Assembly (NCBI GenBank): GCA_025360495.1
Contig: JANYCC010000257.1
Coordinates: 1-49,151, forward strand
Direction: 5' to 3'
Length of the DNA: 49,151 nt
Origin: Verrucomicrobiota bacterium
GTDB taxonomy: Bacteria; Verrucomicrobiota; Verrucomicrobiia; Limisphaerales; UBA9464
In this document: positions 17,662 through 25,996 of the stretch, piece after piece
Layout of the letters: each line of letters starts with the position of its first letter
Numbering within the stretch: the stretch's first letter is position 1
Translations under genes and position numbers: made by a program
The notes under the pieces: generated by a model
Seen by the model: only the letters and a program-made list of their open reading frames with translations
Told to the model about the DNA's origin: nothing
The model's database searches: none

Positions 17662-18888
17662 ATGAAGATTTTTCTGGCATTCCTCGTGGCCGTCGCCCTC
17701 GTCGGTGGCGGCGGGTTCTATTGGCAGAAGCGCTCCGCCGCCGCGGCCACCGCCCTCGCCGCGACCGCCCGGCCCAATTCCGCGATCATCGAGACCCGCA
17801 GCATTCGTTTCGCCGTCACGGCCGCCGGGGACATCGGTCCGGCGGAACAGGTCTCCGTCCGCCCCGAGGTCAACGGCCGGATCGATGCCCTGCCTGTCGA
17901 CGTGGGTGACTCCGTCAAGAAAGGCGACCTGCTGTTCAAGCTCGATGACAGCGATCTCCAGACTGAACGTCAGGGCGAGGAAAAATCCGTGGAGCGGACC
18001 CGGCTCGAACTGGGCCAGGCGGAGCGTGATTTCCGGCGGGCCGAGGATCTCCACGCCAGCAAACTGATCTCCCAAGAACTCTACGAGGATGCCCATACCA
18101 AGGCCGCCCTCGCCCGCAATTCCCTCGAACGCGAGCAGAAGACCCTCGATATCATTTTGGATCGGCTGCGAAAAACCCGGGTCAGCGCCCCATTCGACTG
18201 CACCGTCCTTACCCGGCCCGTGTCCGTCGGCCAGGCCGTTTCCGGGTCCGGCGGATTCAATTCGGGCACCGAGGTCCTCACCATCGCGGACCTTCATGAC
18301 CTCATCATCAGCGCCCATATCAACCAGGCGGACATCACGCGCCTCTCGGTGGAGCAAGAGGTCGAGGTGACCATCGAGGCCATCCCCGGCCTGAAGATCA
18401 AGGGCAAGGTGGAACGTCTTGCCCCGCAGTCGACGCTGAAGAACAACATCCGCGGTTTCGCCGCGCGCATTCTCCTCCGCGATGTTGAAAAGAGCGTCCG
18501 TCCGGGCATGACCGCCAACATCACCATCCCCGTGGCCAGCGCGGAAAACGTGGTGGCTGCGCCGTTGGCCGCCGTGTTCACCGAGACCAACCCGGAGACG
18601 CGCCAGATCGAGCGTTATGTCTATGTCAAGAAAGGGGAGGATTGGGAACGCCACCCGGTGGATCTCGGCGTGAGCGACTATTTCTTTGCTGAAATCACCC
18701 GGGGCCTCGCGGCCGGGGACGAAGTCTCGCTGGAGGACAAGGCCAAGGGCGCCAAACAGGTGCCGGGCACCGGTCCCGCCATGCCGCGACCCGCGGCCCC
18801 CCGCACGGCCGCCACCTCAGCCACCCCGGCCGCCTCGTCCATCCCCGCCCCCGCCCCCGCGCGACCGGTTGCGACGGGCACCCGCTGA
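17662..18888 (+). CDS. MacA/HlyD-type periplasmic adaptor
   Basis: 408 residues from ATG 17662. An N-terminal membrane anchor (IFLAFLVAVALVGGGGFYW) is followed by a biotinyl-lipoyl half (VNGRIDALPVDVGDSVKKGD), a coiled-coil hairpin at ~95-170, the second lipoyl half (VSAPFDCTVL), and beta-barrel and membrane-proximal domains. The last ~40 residues are rich in Pro, Ala and Thr. As first gene of the operon with a MacB-type ATPase and two permeases, it should link the inner-membrane ABC transporter to an outer-membrane channel. No TolC-like gene is in the window. What it exports is unknown. Confidence 0.92.
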   Translation: MKIFLAFLVAVALVGGGGFYWQKRSAAAATALAATARPNSAIIETRSIRFAVTAAGDIGPAEQVSVRPEVNGRIDALPVDVGDSVKKGDLLFKLDDSDLQTERQGEEKSVERTRLELGQAERDFRRAEDLHASKLISQELYEDAHTKAALARNSLEREQKTLDIILDRLRKTRVSAPFDCTVLTRPVSVGQAVSGSGGFNSGTEVLTIADLHDLIISAHINQADITRLSVEQEVEVTIEAIPGLKIKGKVERLAPQSTLKNNIRGFAARILLRDVEKSVRPGMTANITIPVASAENVVAAPLAAVFTETNPETRQIERYVYVKKGEDWERHPVDLGVSDYFFAEITRGLAAGDEVSLEDKAKGAKQVPGTGPAMPRPAAPRTAATSATPAASSIPAPAPARPVATGTR

Positions 18889-18929
18889 ACCAAGTCGGTA
18901 CAAGCCGCCCCCAACCCGCCTGCGCCACC

Positions 18930-19661
18930 GTGGCTCTCCTCGAACTCCGCAACGTCAGCAAGATCTACCACCTCGGCGGTGAGGAGATCCGCGCTCTCGA
19001 CGATGTCTCCCTCGACCTCGATCAAGGGGAATTCATCTCGATCATCGGCCCTTCCGGCAGCGGCAAGTCGACCCTGATGCACATCCTCGGCTGCCTTGAT
19101 TCCCCGTCCCACGGCACCGTGAATCTCAATGGCATCGATATTTCGAAAACCTCCGCCAGCGGCCTCGCCAAGGTCCGCAACCGCACCATTGGGTTCGTTT
19201 TCCAGTTTTTCAACCTGCTCCCGAAACTCAGCGTCGTTCAAAACGTGGAGTTGCCGATGATCTATGCCGGGATCGGCGGACGCGAACGACGCGAACGCGC
19301 CATCCGGGCCCTCGAACTCGTCGAGCTGGGGCACCGCCTCAAGAGCCGGCCCAACCAACTTTCCGGCGGCCAGCAACAACGCGTCGCCATCGCGCGTGCC
19401 CTCGTCAACGACCCCAAGATCATCCTCGCCGACGAGCCGACCGGGAACCTCGACACGCATACGGGCGAGGTGATCCTCAACCTCTTCCGCAGGCTCGCCG
19501 GGCAGGGTCGCACCGTCATCCTCGTCACCCATAATCCCGAAATCGCCGCCGTCACCCCCCGCCGCATCGAGATCCGCAACGGGCGGGTCGCCGAGACCGT
19601 CGATCTGCGCCTGGCCGGACTCCAGGGCGCCGTGGTCCCCGCCGCCGCCGCCGGTCAATAA
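18930..19661 (+). CDS. ABC transporter ATP-binding protein, MacB/LolD type
   Basis: 243 residues with a GTG start at 18930, 41 bp after the adaptor gene. Walker A is GPSGSGKST at 40-48, the Q-loop is in FVFQFFNLLPKLSVVQNV, the signature is LSGGQQQR at 144-151, Walker B is IILADEP ending in the catalytic Glu169, and the H-loop His is His201. The L-P-x-L-S-V-x-x-N-V segment is characteristic of the LolD/MacB/FtsE group. It powers mechanotransmission through the permeases rather than classical import. Confidence 0.95.
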   Translation: MALLELRNVSKIYHLGGEEIRALDDVSLDLDQGEFISIIGPSGSGKSTLMHILGCLDSPSHGTVNLNGIDISKTSASGLAKVRNRTIGFVFQFFNLLPKLSVVQNVELPMIYAGIGGRERRERAIRALELVELGHRLKSRPNQLSGGQQQRVAIARALVNDPKIILADEPTGNLDTHTGEVILNLFRRLAGQGRTVILVTHNPEIAAVTPRRIEIRNGRVAETVDLRLAGLQGAVVPAAAAGQ

Positions 19662-19681
19662 GCCGGTCGGCGGGCACAACG

Positions 19682-21067
19682 ATGACCTTCATCAACGCCA
19701 TTCTCGTCGGCCTGAAGGAGATCTGGGCCCACAAATTCCGCAGTGCCCTCACGATGCTGGGCATCATTCTCGGCGTGTCCTCGCTCGTCGCCATGAGTGC
19801 GATGGTTCAAGGCATGGAAAAGGGGTTGAAGGAGGCCTTGGTCGCGATCGGTGGCGTCCAAAAAGTCCGCGTCGAAGCCCAGTCCGTCCCCGTCGAACAA
19901 CGCCATCTCCGCGATTTCGCCACCGGGGTGACCCTCGGGGATGTGTACGCGTTGATGAACTCGACGCCCGAAGTAGATCGGGTTTCGCCAGAGATGCGGA
20001 TGGAGCCTTCCCCGACTTTGGCGGCCAATGGCAAGACCTACCGCACGTTCATGACGGCCGGCGTCTGGCCGATCCAGGCGGAGATGATGGAACACACCGT
20101 CGCCCATGGCCGGATGTTCTCCGATTTCGACAACGACCAGGCCCGCAACGTCTGTGTGATCGGCACCGGAGTCCGCGATGAATTGTTCGGCAAGCCCGAG
20201 GAGACCGGATCCGAAGTCGTGCCGGTCGGTCGGTCGCTCACGGTCAACGGGGTGCCGTTCACGATCATCGGCATGTTCGACCAGTATGAGAGTGAACAGG
20301 ACCACAAGGAACGCCTCGTGCGGGTTGAGGAAGCCGAACGCCAGCGGTCGCTCGGTGCGGCCGGGGTTGGCCCACGGCGCAATCGCGGATGGGGCGGGGG
20401 TGGGGGAAGACGCGGGAACTTCGCCTTCTGGGTCAAGAACAACACCCTCTACATGCCGCTGAACACGATGTGGATGAAGCTCAAGGCGGGCCAGACCAAT
20501 CTTCCCCCCATGCCCCGCCTCACCGGCCTCGAAATCCGCATCCGTGATGTCGACCGCATTGACGTCGCACTCACCCAGATCCGCAACACCCTCCTCGTCA
20601 ACCATCGGGGAATCGAGGATTTCGCGTTTCGAACCCAGGAGGATTGGGCCGACCAGATCCAGGTCTCCGTCCGCAACGCCCGGCTGAGCGGTGGCCTGAT
20701 CGCCGGCATCAGCCTGTTCGTGGGCGGTATCGGCATCATGAACATCATGCTCGCCAGCATCAGTGAACGCATCCGCGAGATCGGCATCCGCAAGGCCGTC
20801 GGCGCGGGCGCCTTCGACATCTTCACCCAGATCGTCGTGGAAAGCGTCACCATCGCCGTCGTGGGCGGATTCCTCGGTCTCGGCTTTTCCCGGGCCGTGG
20901 TGTGGTTGATCAGTGAAATGACCCCCACCGACAACGCGCCCATCATCACCTGGGGCGCCATGCTCTTCGCCTTCGCATTCAGCGCCCTCATCGGCGTCCT
21001 CGCCGGCCTGTTCCCCGCTTTCAAGGCCGCCCGCATGAACGTCATCCAGTCCCTCCGCTACGACTGA
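19682..21067 (+). CDS. MacB-like ABC permease (first paralog)
   Basis: 461 residues from ATG 19682. One N-terminal membrane helix (SALTMLGIILGVSSLVAMSAMV) is followed by a ~300-residue MacB periplasmic core domain and a C-terminal FtsX domain with three helices (GLIAGISLFVGGIGIMNIMLASI, VVESVTIAVVGGFLGLGFS, ITWGAMLFAFAFSALIGVLAGL). SERIREIGIRKAVGA is the conserved coupling loop to the ATPase. The periplasmic domain contains a Gly/Arg-rich insertion around residues 226-245, also present in shorter form in the second permease. The next gene starts 10 bp downstream. Confidence 0.94.
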   Translation: MTFINAILVGLKEIWAHKFRSALTMLGIILGVSSLVAMSAMVQGMEKGLKEALVAIGGVQKVRVEAQSVPVEQRHLRDFATGVTLGDVYALMNSTPEVDRVSPEMRMEPSPTLAANGKTYRTFMTAGVWPIQAEMMEHTVAHGRMFSDFDNDQARNVCVIGTGVRDELFGKPEETGSEVVPVGRSLTVNGVPFTIIGMFDQYESEQDHKERLVRVEEAERQRSLGAAGVGPRRNRGWGGGGGRRGNFAFWVKNNTLYMPLNTMWMKLKAGQTNLPPMPRLTGLEIRIRDVDRIDVALTQIRNTLLVNHRGIEDFAFRTQEDWADQIQVSVRNARLSGGLIAGISLFVGGIGIMNIMLASISERIREIGIRKAVGAGAFDIFTQIVVESVTIAVVGGFLGLGFSRAVVWLISEMTPTDNAPIITWGAMLFAFAFSALIGVLAGLFPAFKAARMNVIQSLRYD

Positions 21068-21077
21068 GCCCGGCCGC

Positions 21078-22445
21078 ATGCACCTGCTCAACACCATCCT
21101 GATCGGTCTGAAGGAGATCTGGGCGCATAAGTTCCGCTCCGTCCTCACCATGTTCGGCATCGTCCTCGGGGTCGCATCCCTCGTCGGCATGAGCGCGATC
21201 ATCAAGGGCATGGAGAACGGCATGCGCGAATCCATGATCGCCATGGGCGGTGCCGACAAGGTCGTGCTCGAACAGCAACCCGTCCCGGTCTGGCAGGATC
21301 ATCTCGCCGACCAGGCCCCCGGCCGCACCATGCGCGATGTCCTCGCCCTCCGCCAGAGCGCCCCGCTGCTTCGCGTCATCTCCCCGCAAATGGCCCTCGA
21401 CGAGGTCGTCCTCACCCGCGGTCAGAAATCCTGCGACCCGGTCGAATGCGTCGGCGTCTGGCGCGAGGTGATCGACATGAACCTCCACGTGCTCGAACAC
21501 GGCCGGTTCTTCACGGCGATTGATGAGGAGAAAGCCAGCGCCGTATGCGTCATCGGCACCGGCATCCGCGACGCGCTCTTCGGTTCCCCCGAGGAGATCG
21601 GCCGTGAGATCGTCCCGATTGGCGAGACCATCCAGCTCAACGGCCAAACGTTCACCATCATCGGCATGTTCGCCCATTATATGGGGGAACAAGAGGCCAA
21701 GGAGCGGCAGTTGGCGCGGGAATCGGCGGCTGCCCCGCAGGTGCAGGCCCAGTCCGGACCCAAACGCCAGAAGGGATGGGGGCGTCGGGGCGGTTGGGCG
21801 TTCTACCGGAAGAACAACACCGTTTATATCCCGCTCAACACCGCCTGGGTCCGGTTCCGCGCCGCCGGTGACATCAACGGAGTCCCCGACCCACGGCTCT
21901 CCAACATCGACCTGAAGGTGAACGACCTCACCCAGTTGGAAATCGCCATCCAACAGGCACGGAACGTCCTGTTGATCACCCATAATGGGATCGAGGACTT
22001 CAACTTCCGGACTCAGGAAAACCAGATCGAGAGCATCAACAAGCAGATCAAGAATGCCCGGCTCAGCGGCGGCATCATTGCCGGGATCAGCCTGCTCGTC
22101 GGCGGAATCGGCATCATGAACATCATGCTCGCCAGCATCAACGAGCGCATCCGGGAGATCGGCACGTGCAAGGCCCTCGGCGCCACCGGCCCGGCCATCT
22201 TCATCCAGATCGTCGTGGAGAGCGTCGTTCTCTCCGTCCTCGGCGCGCTCTTCGGCCTGATTGCCTCCGCCGGATTGGTGGATGTTCTCGCCCTGATCTC
22301 CCCCACTGCCAACAACCCGGTCATCACGTGGCAGGCGCGGGCCATCGCGGTCGCCTTTTCCGCCGGGGTGGGGATTCTGGCCGGCCTGCTCCCCGCCATC
22401 AAGGCCGCCCGGCTCAGCCCGATCCAGGCCCTTCGCTACGAGTGA
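21078..22445 (+). CDS. MacB-like ABC permease (second paralog)
   Basis: 455 residues from ATG 21078, the same topology as the preceding gene. The two proteins share the opening NxILxGLKEIWAHKFRSxLTM, the GTGIRDALFG-like segment, and the C-terminal IAGISLLVGGIGIMNIMLAS and INERIREIGTCKALGA coupling loop. The periplasmic domain has its own basic insertion (GPKRQKGWGRRGGWAF). Two non-identical permeases with one ATPase suggest a heterodimeric transporter, as in LolCDE, but with an added MacA-type adaptor. Confidence 0.94.
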   Translation: MHLLNTILIGLKEIWAHKFRSVLTMFGIVLGVASLVGMSAIIKGMENGMRESMIAMGGADKVVLEQQPVPVWQDHLADQAPGRTMRDVLALRQSAPLLRVISPQMALDEVVLTRGQKSCDPVECVGVWREVIDMNLHVLEHGRFFTAIDEEKASAVCVIGTGIRDALFGSPEEIGREIVPIGETIQLNGQTFTIIGMFAHYMGEQEAKERQLARESAAAPQVQAQSGPKRQKGWGRRGGWAFYRKNNTVYIPLNTAWVRFRAAGDINGVPDPRLSNIDLKVNDLTQLEIAIQQARNVLLITHNGIEDFNFRTQENQIESINKQIKNARLSGGIIAGISLLVGGIGIMNIMLASINERIREIGTCKALGATGPAIFIQIVVESVVLSVLGALFGLIASAGLVDVLALISPTANNPVITWQARAIAVAFSAGVGILAGLLPAIKAARLSPIQALRYE

Positions 22446-22472
22446 CCAGCCGGCCCAAGATCGGCTTGGCAC

Positions 22473-22520
22473 GAGCCCACCCCTGTGCTTTGCTTATGGG
22501 GGTTGGGACCCCCTGGGCTC
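22473..22520. terminator. Two-tier stem-loop between the ABC operon and the beta-propeller gene
   Basis: An outer stem GAGCCCA (22473-22479) pairs with TGGGCTC (22514-22520), and an inner perfect hairpin GGGGGT/ACCCCC (22498-22503 with 22508-22513) has a TGGG loop. There is no T-tract. The structure ends five bases before the ATG at 22526. It may terminate or attenuate transcription from the ABC operon, or sequester the translation start. Confidence 0.5.
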
Positions 22521-22525
22521 TTCGT

Positions 22526-25500
22526 ATGAAACGCGGCACACAGTTTCTTTCCCGCTCCCACATTCTCGCGCTGCTCCGGCCATTCCTTCTGGGCATCGGA
22601 CGTCCGGCCCGGGTCCGAGCCGACGACACCCCCGCCTCCAAACCCCGCATCGTTGCCGTGGAACGTCACGGAACCGGACTGCTCGTCCGGGCCTCAGTTC
22701 CCGCCGGCATCGCCCGGGTCGTGCTGGAAGGTTCCGCGAAGGGCGACCTCAAAGCCTGGCTGCCCCGGGGCGTGAAATGGATCGGCGGCACCGCTTCCGA
22801 CATCACCTTTGAAATCGCCGCCGATGGAGGGATGGAATTGTTCCGTGTCCGGGCCGACGCCACCGATCCGCTCCCCGCCTCGTTCTATTCGGGTCGGACC
22901 AATTTCCCGGGGGACGCCCTGGCCGGTCCGCCGCCCGCCGCCTCCAATCCCGGGGGGATCTTTCCCGGCGTGGACCTGGCCACTCCTGGCGCGGGCGGCA
23001 CGCCGGCCCCACGGTCGGTCGTGGAGTCGGACATTTGGGTCGTACGGGACGACACCCTCTATTTCTTCAACCAATACCGGGGCCTTCAGACGATCGACAT
23101 CACCCATCCGGACGCACCGAAGCTGGTGAGCACCTTCCCGCTGCCGGGTGCCGGGGAACAAATGTACCTCCTGGACGATCGCAATGTGGTGTTGCTCGCC
23201 GATGACCCGTGCCGGATGTGGGGCATCGATGCCGCCTCCGCGGTCATGGTCGTCGATACCTCCACGACCCCGCCAACCCAACGGGCGAGCCTTCCCTTGC
23301 ACGGTCGCATTGTCGAAAGCCGGTTGGTGGGCACGGCGCTCTATGTCGCCACCGAATCTTGGGAACCGGTCCCCGACGGCTCCGGCGCCTGGCAGGGCGG
23401 CACTTATGTGGCGTCGTTTGATCTGTCCGATCCGGCCACACCGGTGATCCAAAAACCACTCTGGTTCCCCGGCACCGGCAATGTCGTCACCGCCACGGAT
23501 CGGTTCCTCTTCGTGGCGATCACCGATTGGTCGCAGAATTGGCCGTGGAAATCCGATCTGCAGGTGGTCGACATCACCTCTCCCGACGGGGCGATGTCCC
23601 CTTATGTCCGCATCCCGCTGTCCGGTCGGGTGGCTGACAAGTTCAAACTGGATCTCCTGCAGGACGTCCTTCGGGTGGTGGTCGAATCGGCGGAGACCGC
23701 CGGCAACGGACGGTTCGTCACCGTCCTCGAGACGATCCGGATTCCCGATCCACAGTCTGCCGGCCCGGGCTCCTATGTGCGGCTGGACCGCTTGGAATTG
23801 GCGCGGGGCGAGAGATTATATGCCACCCGGTTCGACGGTGATCGCGGCTATTTCGTGACGTTCCATCAGATCGACCCGCTTTGGGTGATCGATCTCTCGG
23901 ACGCGACGGCCCTGAAGGTTGCGGGTCATTTGGAGATCCCGGGTTTCTCGACTTATATCCGTCCGCTGGGCGACCGCCTGCTGACGATGGGCGTGGACAG
24001 CACGCAGGGTTGGCGGGTGGCCGTGCAATTGTTCGATGTGAGCGACCCGGCCCGGCCGGCGCTGCTTTCCAAGGTGCCGCTCGGTGAGGATTCGTCGTGG
24101 AGCGAGGCGAACAATGATGAGAAGGCATTCGGCGTCATCCCGGAAGCCGGATTGCTCCTGGTCCCGGTCAGCACCTGGGGCGGATCGACTCTCACCAACG
24201 GGGTCCAGTTGATCGACTTGGGACACGACAATCTGACCCGACGCGGCCTTCTGAAAAGTGACGATGTGGTGCCGCGACGCGCCACCTATCACCAGGACCG
24301 GGTGCTGGCGATCTCGGGCCGACAGTTGGTGACCGCGGACGTCAGTGATCGCGACCAACCAAAACCCTCCGCCACGCTCGAACTTTCCTATTCCGTCGAT
24401 CGTGATCTCGTGTTCGATGGGCACCTGATTGAAGTGGTTCCGGGCGGTCTGCGGATCCGGTCGATCCCGGATGCGGGAGCGGTCACGACTTCGTTCGATC
24501 TGGGCGGCCAACCGATCCTCGGTGCGGCGATTCGGGGAGATCGGTTGCATCTGCTCCAAGGCTATGCCGCCTCGGTCCAATGGGAGTATGTCACCAATGA
24601 CGTGTGGATCACCAAGACGAACCCTGGGGCCCTGTTCCCCTCGGTGTGGGATGTGTCGGCGTTGCCGGCGCTGGTCCGCATCGGAGACGCGACGACCGCG
24701 GTGACTTCCACCACTTGGCTTGGCGACCTGAAGGCCTTGTGGCTGAAGGACGATTTGTTGGTTTGGACCAGTGACGCACAGACCTATTGGCCCTGGATGC
24801 TGGCTCCCGGGATCCAGGGCGGGGCCACGGTGGATCTGGTGGGCGGCGCCCTTCCGATGTGGCCGTGGTGGGCGTGGTGGGGCGGGTCGGGTCGCACGTT
24901 GCTCGCCGTCTCCCTCGACGCCGACGGCACGCCCCGATTGGCTTCGGAACTCACGATCGGCACCGACAATGGCGAATCGGTGGGGAACGCATTCAGCTCG
25001 GGCCCGCTGGTGTTCGACACCCGACAGAGATATGAATCGGAGGTCACCGGCACCAATGTCGTCGTCGAGAAAATCTGGTTTCTGACGGATCGCGCATTTG
25101 TCACCAATATAATCATCGGGATCGATGGCACTGTTAAGACCGATATCACGAAGACCCAGGGTGGCGAATGGCGTGATGTCACCAATTCCTATCCCATCCT
25201 CCGCTGGTGGTCCCGCCACGAGCTCGACGTCATCGATTATGCCGCCGATCCCGCCGCGCCCCTCCGCCGGCCTGCCATCCCTGCGGCCGGTCCCCTTCAG
25301 GGAGTTTCCCACGGCGGAGCACTCCTCTATTCCACCCCGACCCGGACGGACACGAACGGCAATCAGACCATTTCCTTGGAAGCCGACGCCTATGACGGCG
25401 TGGCGCTCCATTGGGTGGATTCGGTGCCGATAGCCGATTCCAGCGTCAGCGAGACCCAGACGGTGTTGTTCCGGGAGGCGGACGGTTTCGTCGCCCGGGG

Positions 25501-25825
25501 AGGATGGGCCACAAACTCGGTGCAACGACTGGAGGCGTGGAGGATTTCTGACACCGGCAAATGGGAGCGCAAGGCGTCCGTCCCGTTGTCCGCGGCACCC
25601 GGCCAATTGGTGCGGTTCCATGACGCATTGATCGCCAGCAACGGCGGCCAGATCGATCTGTTCCGGATTGCCCCCGACCTTGATGCGGGTGATCCCCTGG
25701 TCCGATTGCCGGTCACCGGTGAACCTGGCTGTCTCGGAGTCAACGTGACCCACGGGGATGGTGACTCCACCGCAGGGGTCTGGCTGCCACAATGGGATTA
25801 TGGGTCCGTGCGCCTCGGCCCGTGA
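22526..25825 (+). CDS. Large secreted beta-propeller protein (PF09826-like)
   Basis: 1,099 residues from ATG 22526; the frame is open back to 22166 but that part overlaps the permease gene in another frame. The N-terminus has a basic, hydrophobic signal-like stretch (SHILALLRPFLLGIG). Residues ~165-580 match the secreted beta-propeller family PF09826 in motif order: LYFFNQYRGLQTIDITHPDAP, then GYFVTFHQIDPLWVIDLSDA, LEIPGFSTYIRPLGDRLLTMGVD, VQLFDVSDPARPALLSK and NDEKAFGVIPE. The C-terminal half continues with further strand-turn repeats containing V-T-N and T-D-R-A-F-V. The binding partner and role are unknown. It follows the ABC operon on the same strand and could be one of its clients, but only position suggests this. 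Confidence 0.8.
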   Translation: MKRGTQFLSRSHILALLRPFLLGIGRPARVRADDTPASKPRIVAVERHGTGLLVRASVPAGIARVVLEGSAKGDLKAWLPRGVKWIGGTASDITFEIAADGGMELFRVRADATDPLPASFYSGRTNFPGDALAGPPPAASNPGGIFPGVDLATPGAGGTPAPRSVVESDIWVVRDDTLYFFNQYRGLQTIDITHPDAPKLVSTFPLPGAGEQMYLLDDRNVVLLADDPCRMWGIDAASAVMVVDTSTTPPTQRASLPLHGRIVESRLVGTALYVATESWEPVPDGSGAWQGGTYVASFDLSDPATPVIQKPLWFPGTGNVVTATDRFLFVAITDWSQNWPWKSDLQVVDITSPDGAMSPYVRIPLSGRVADKFKLDLLQDVLRVVVESAETAGNGRFVTVLETIRIPDPQSAGPGSYVRLDRLELARGERLYATRFDGDRGYFVTFHQIDPLWVIDLSDATALKVAGHLEIPGFSTYIRPLGDRLLTMGVDSTQGWRVAVQLFDVSDPARPALLSKVPLGEDSSWSEANNDEKAFGVIPEAGLLLVPVSTWGGSTLTNGVQLIDLGHDNLTRRGLLKSDDVVPRRATYHQDRVLAISGRQLVTADVSDRDQPKPSATLELSYSVDRDLVFDGHLIEVVPGGLRIRSIPDAGAVTTSFDLGGQPILGAAIRGDRLHLLQGYAASVQWEYVTNDVWITKTNPGALFPSVWDVSALPALVRIGDATTAVTSTTWLGDLKALWLKDDLLVWTSDAQTYWPWMLAPGIQGGATVDLVGGALPMWPWWAWWGGSGRTLLAVSLDADGTPRLASELTIGTDNGESVGNAFSSGPLVFDTRQRYESEVTGTNVVVEKIWFLTDRAFVTNIIIGIDGTVKTDITKTQGGEWRDVTNSYPILRWWSRHELDVIDYAADPAAPLRRPAIPAAGPLQGVSHGGALLYSTPTRTDTNGNQTISLEADAYDGVALHWVDSVPIADSSVSETQTVLFREADGFVARGGWATNSVQRLEAWRISDTGKWERKASVPLSAAPGQLVRFHDALIASNGGQIDLFRIAPDLDAGDPLVRLPVTGEPGCLGVNVTHGDGDSTAGVWLPQWDYGSVRLGP

Positions 25826-25834
25826 ATCCCCGTC

Positions 25835-25883
25835 CGGAGTCCCCATCCGGAGTCCCCATCCGGAGTCCCCGTTCGGAGTCCCG
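25835..25883. repeat. 13-bp tandem repeat, about 3.7 copies
   Basis: CGGAGTCCCCATC occurs at 25835-25847 and 25848-25860, then CGGAGTCCCCGTT at 25861-25873 and a partial CGGAGTCCCG from 25874. A related GAATCCCCGTC precedes it, straddling the end of the beta-propeller gene. The period of 13 excludes a coding repeat. It lies in the 171-bp spacer before the lipase-like gene. Confidence 0.8.
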
Positions 25884-25996
25884 GCTTCAGCCGGCCGGGC
25901 GTGCGACACCACCTGCGCCTGCGACCTCACCCTGCGCACCTGCTCGCCTGTCTGCGTCCCAACCACCGCACCCCGTGCCTGCCCTCCGATCTTAGC

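Noticed and set aside
19655-22472. Long minus-strand open frames (534 and 476 codons) opposite the permease genes
   Set aside because: Asp/Gly/Ala-rich antisense translations of the MacB-like genes; no independent evidence.
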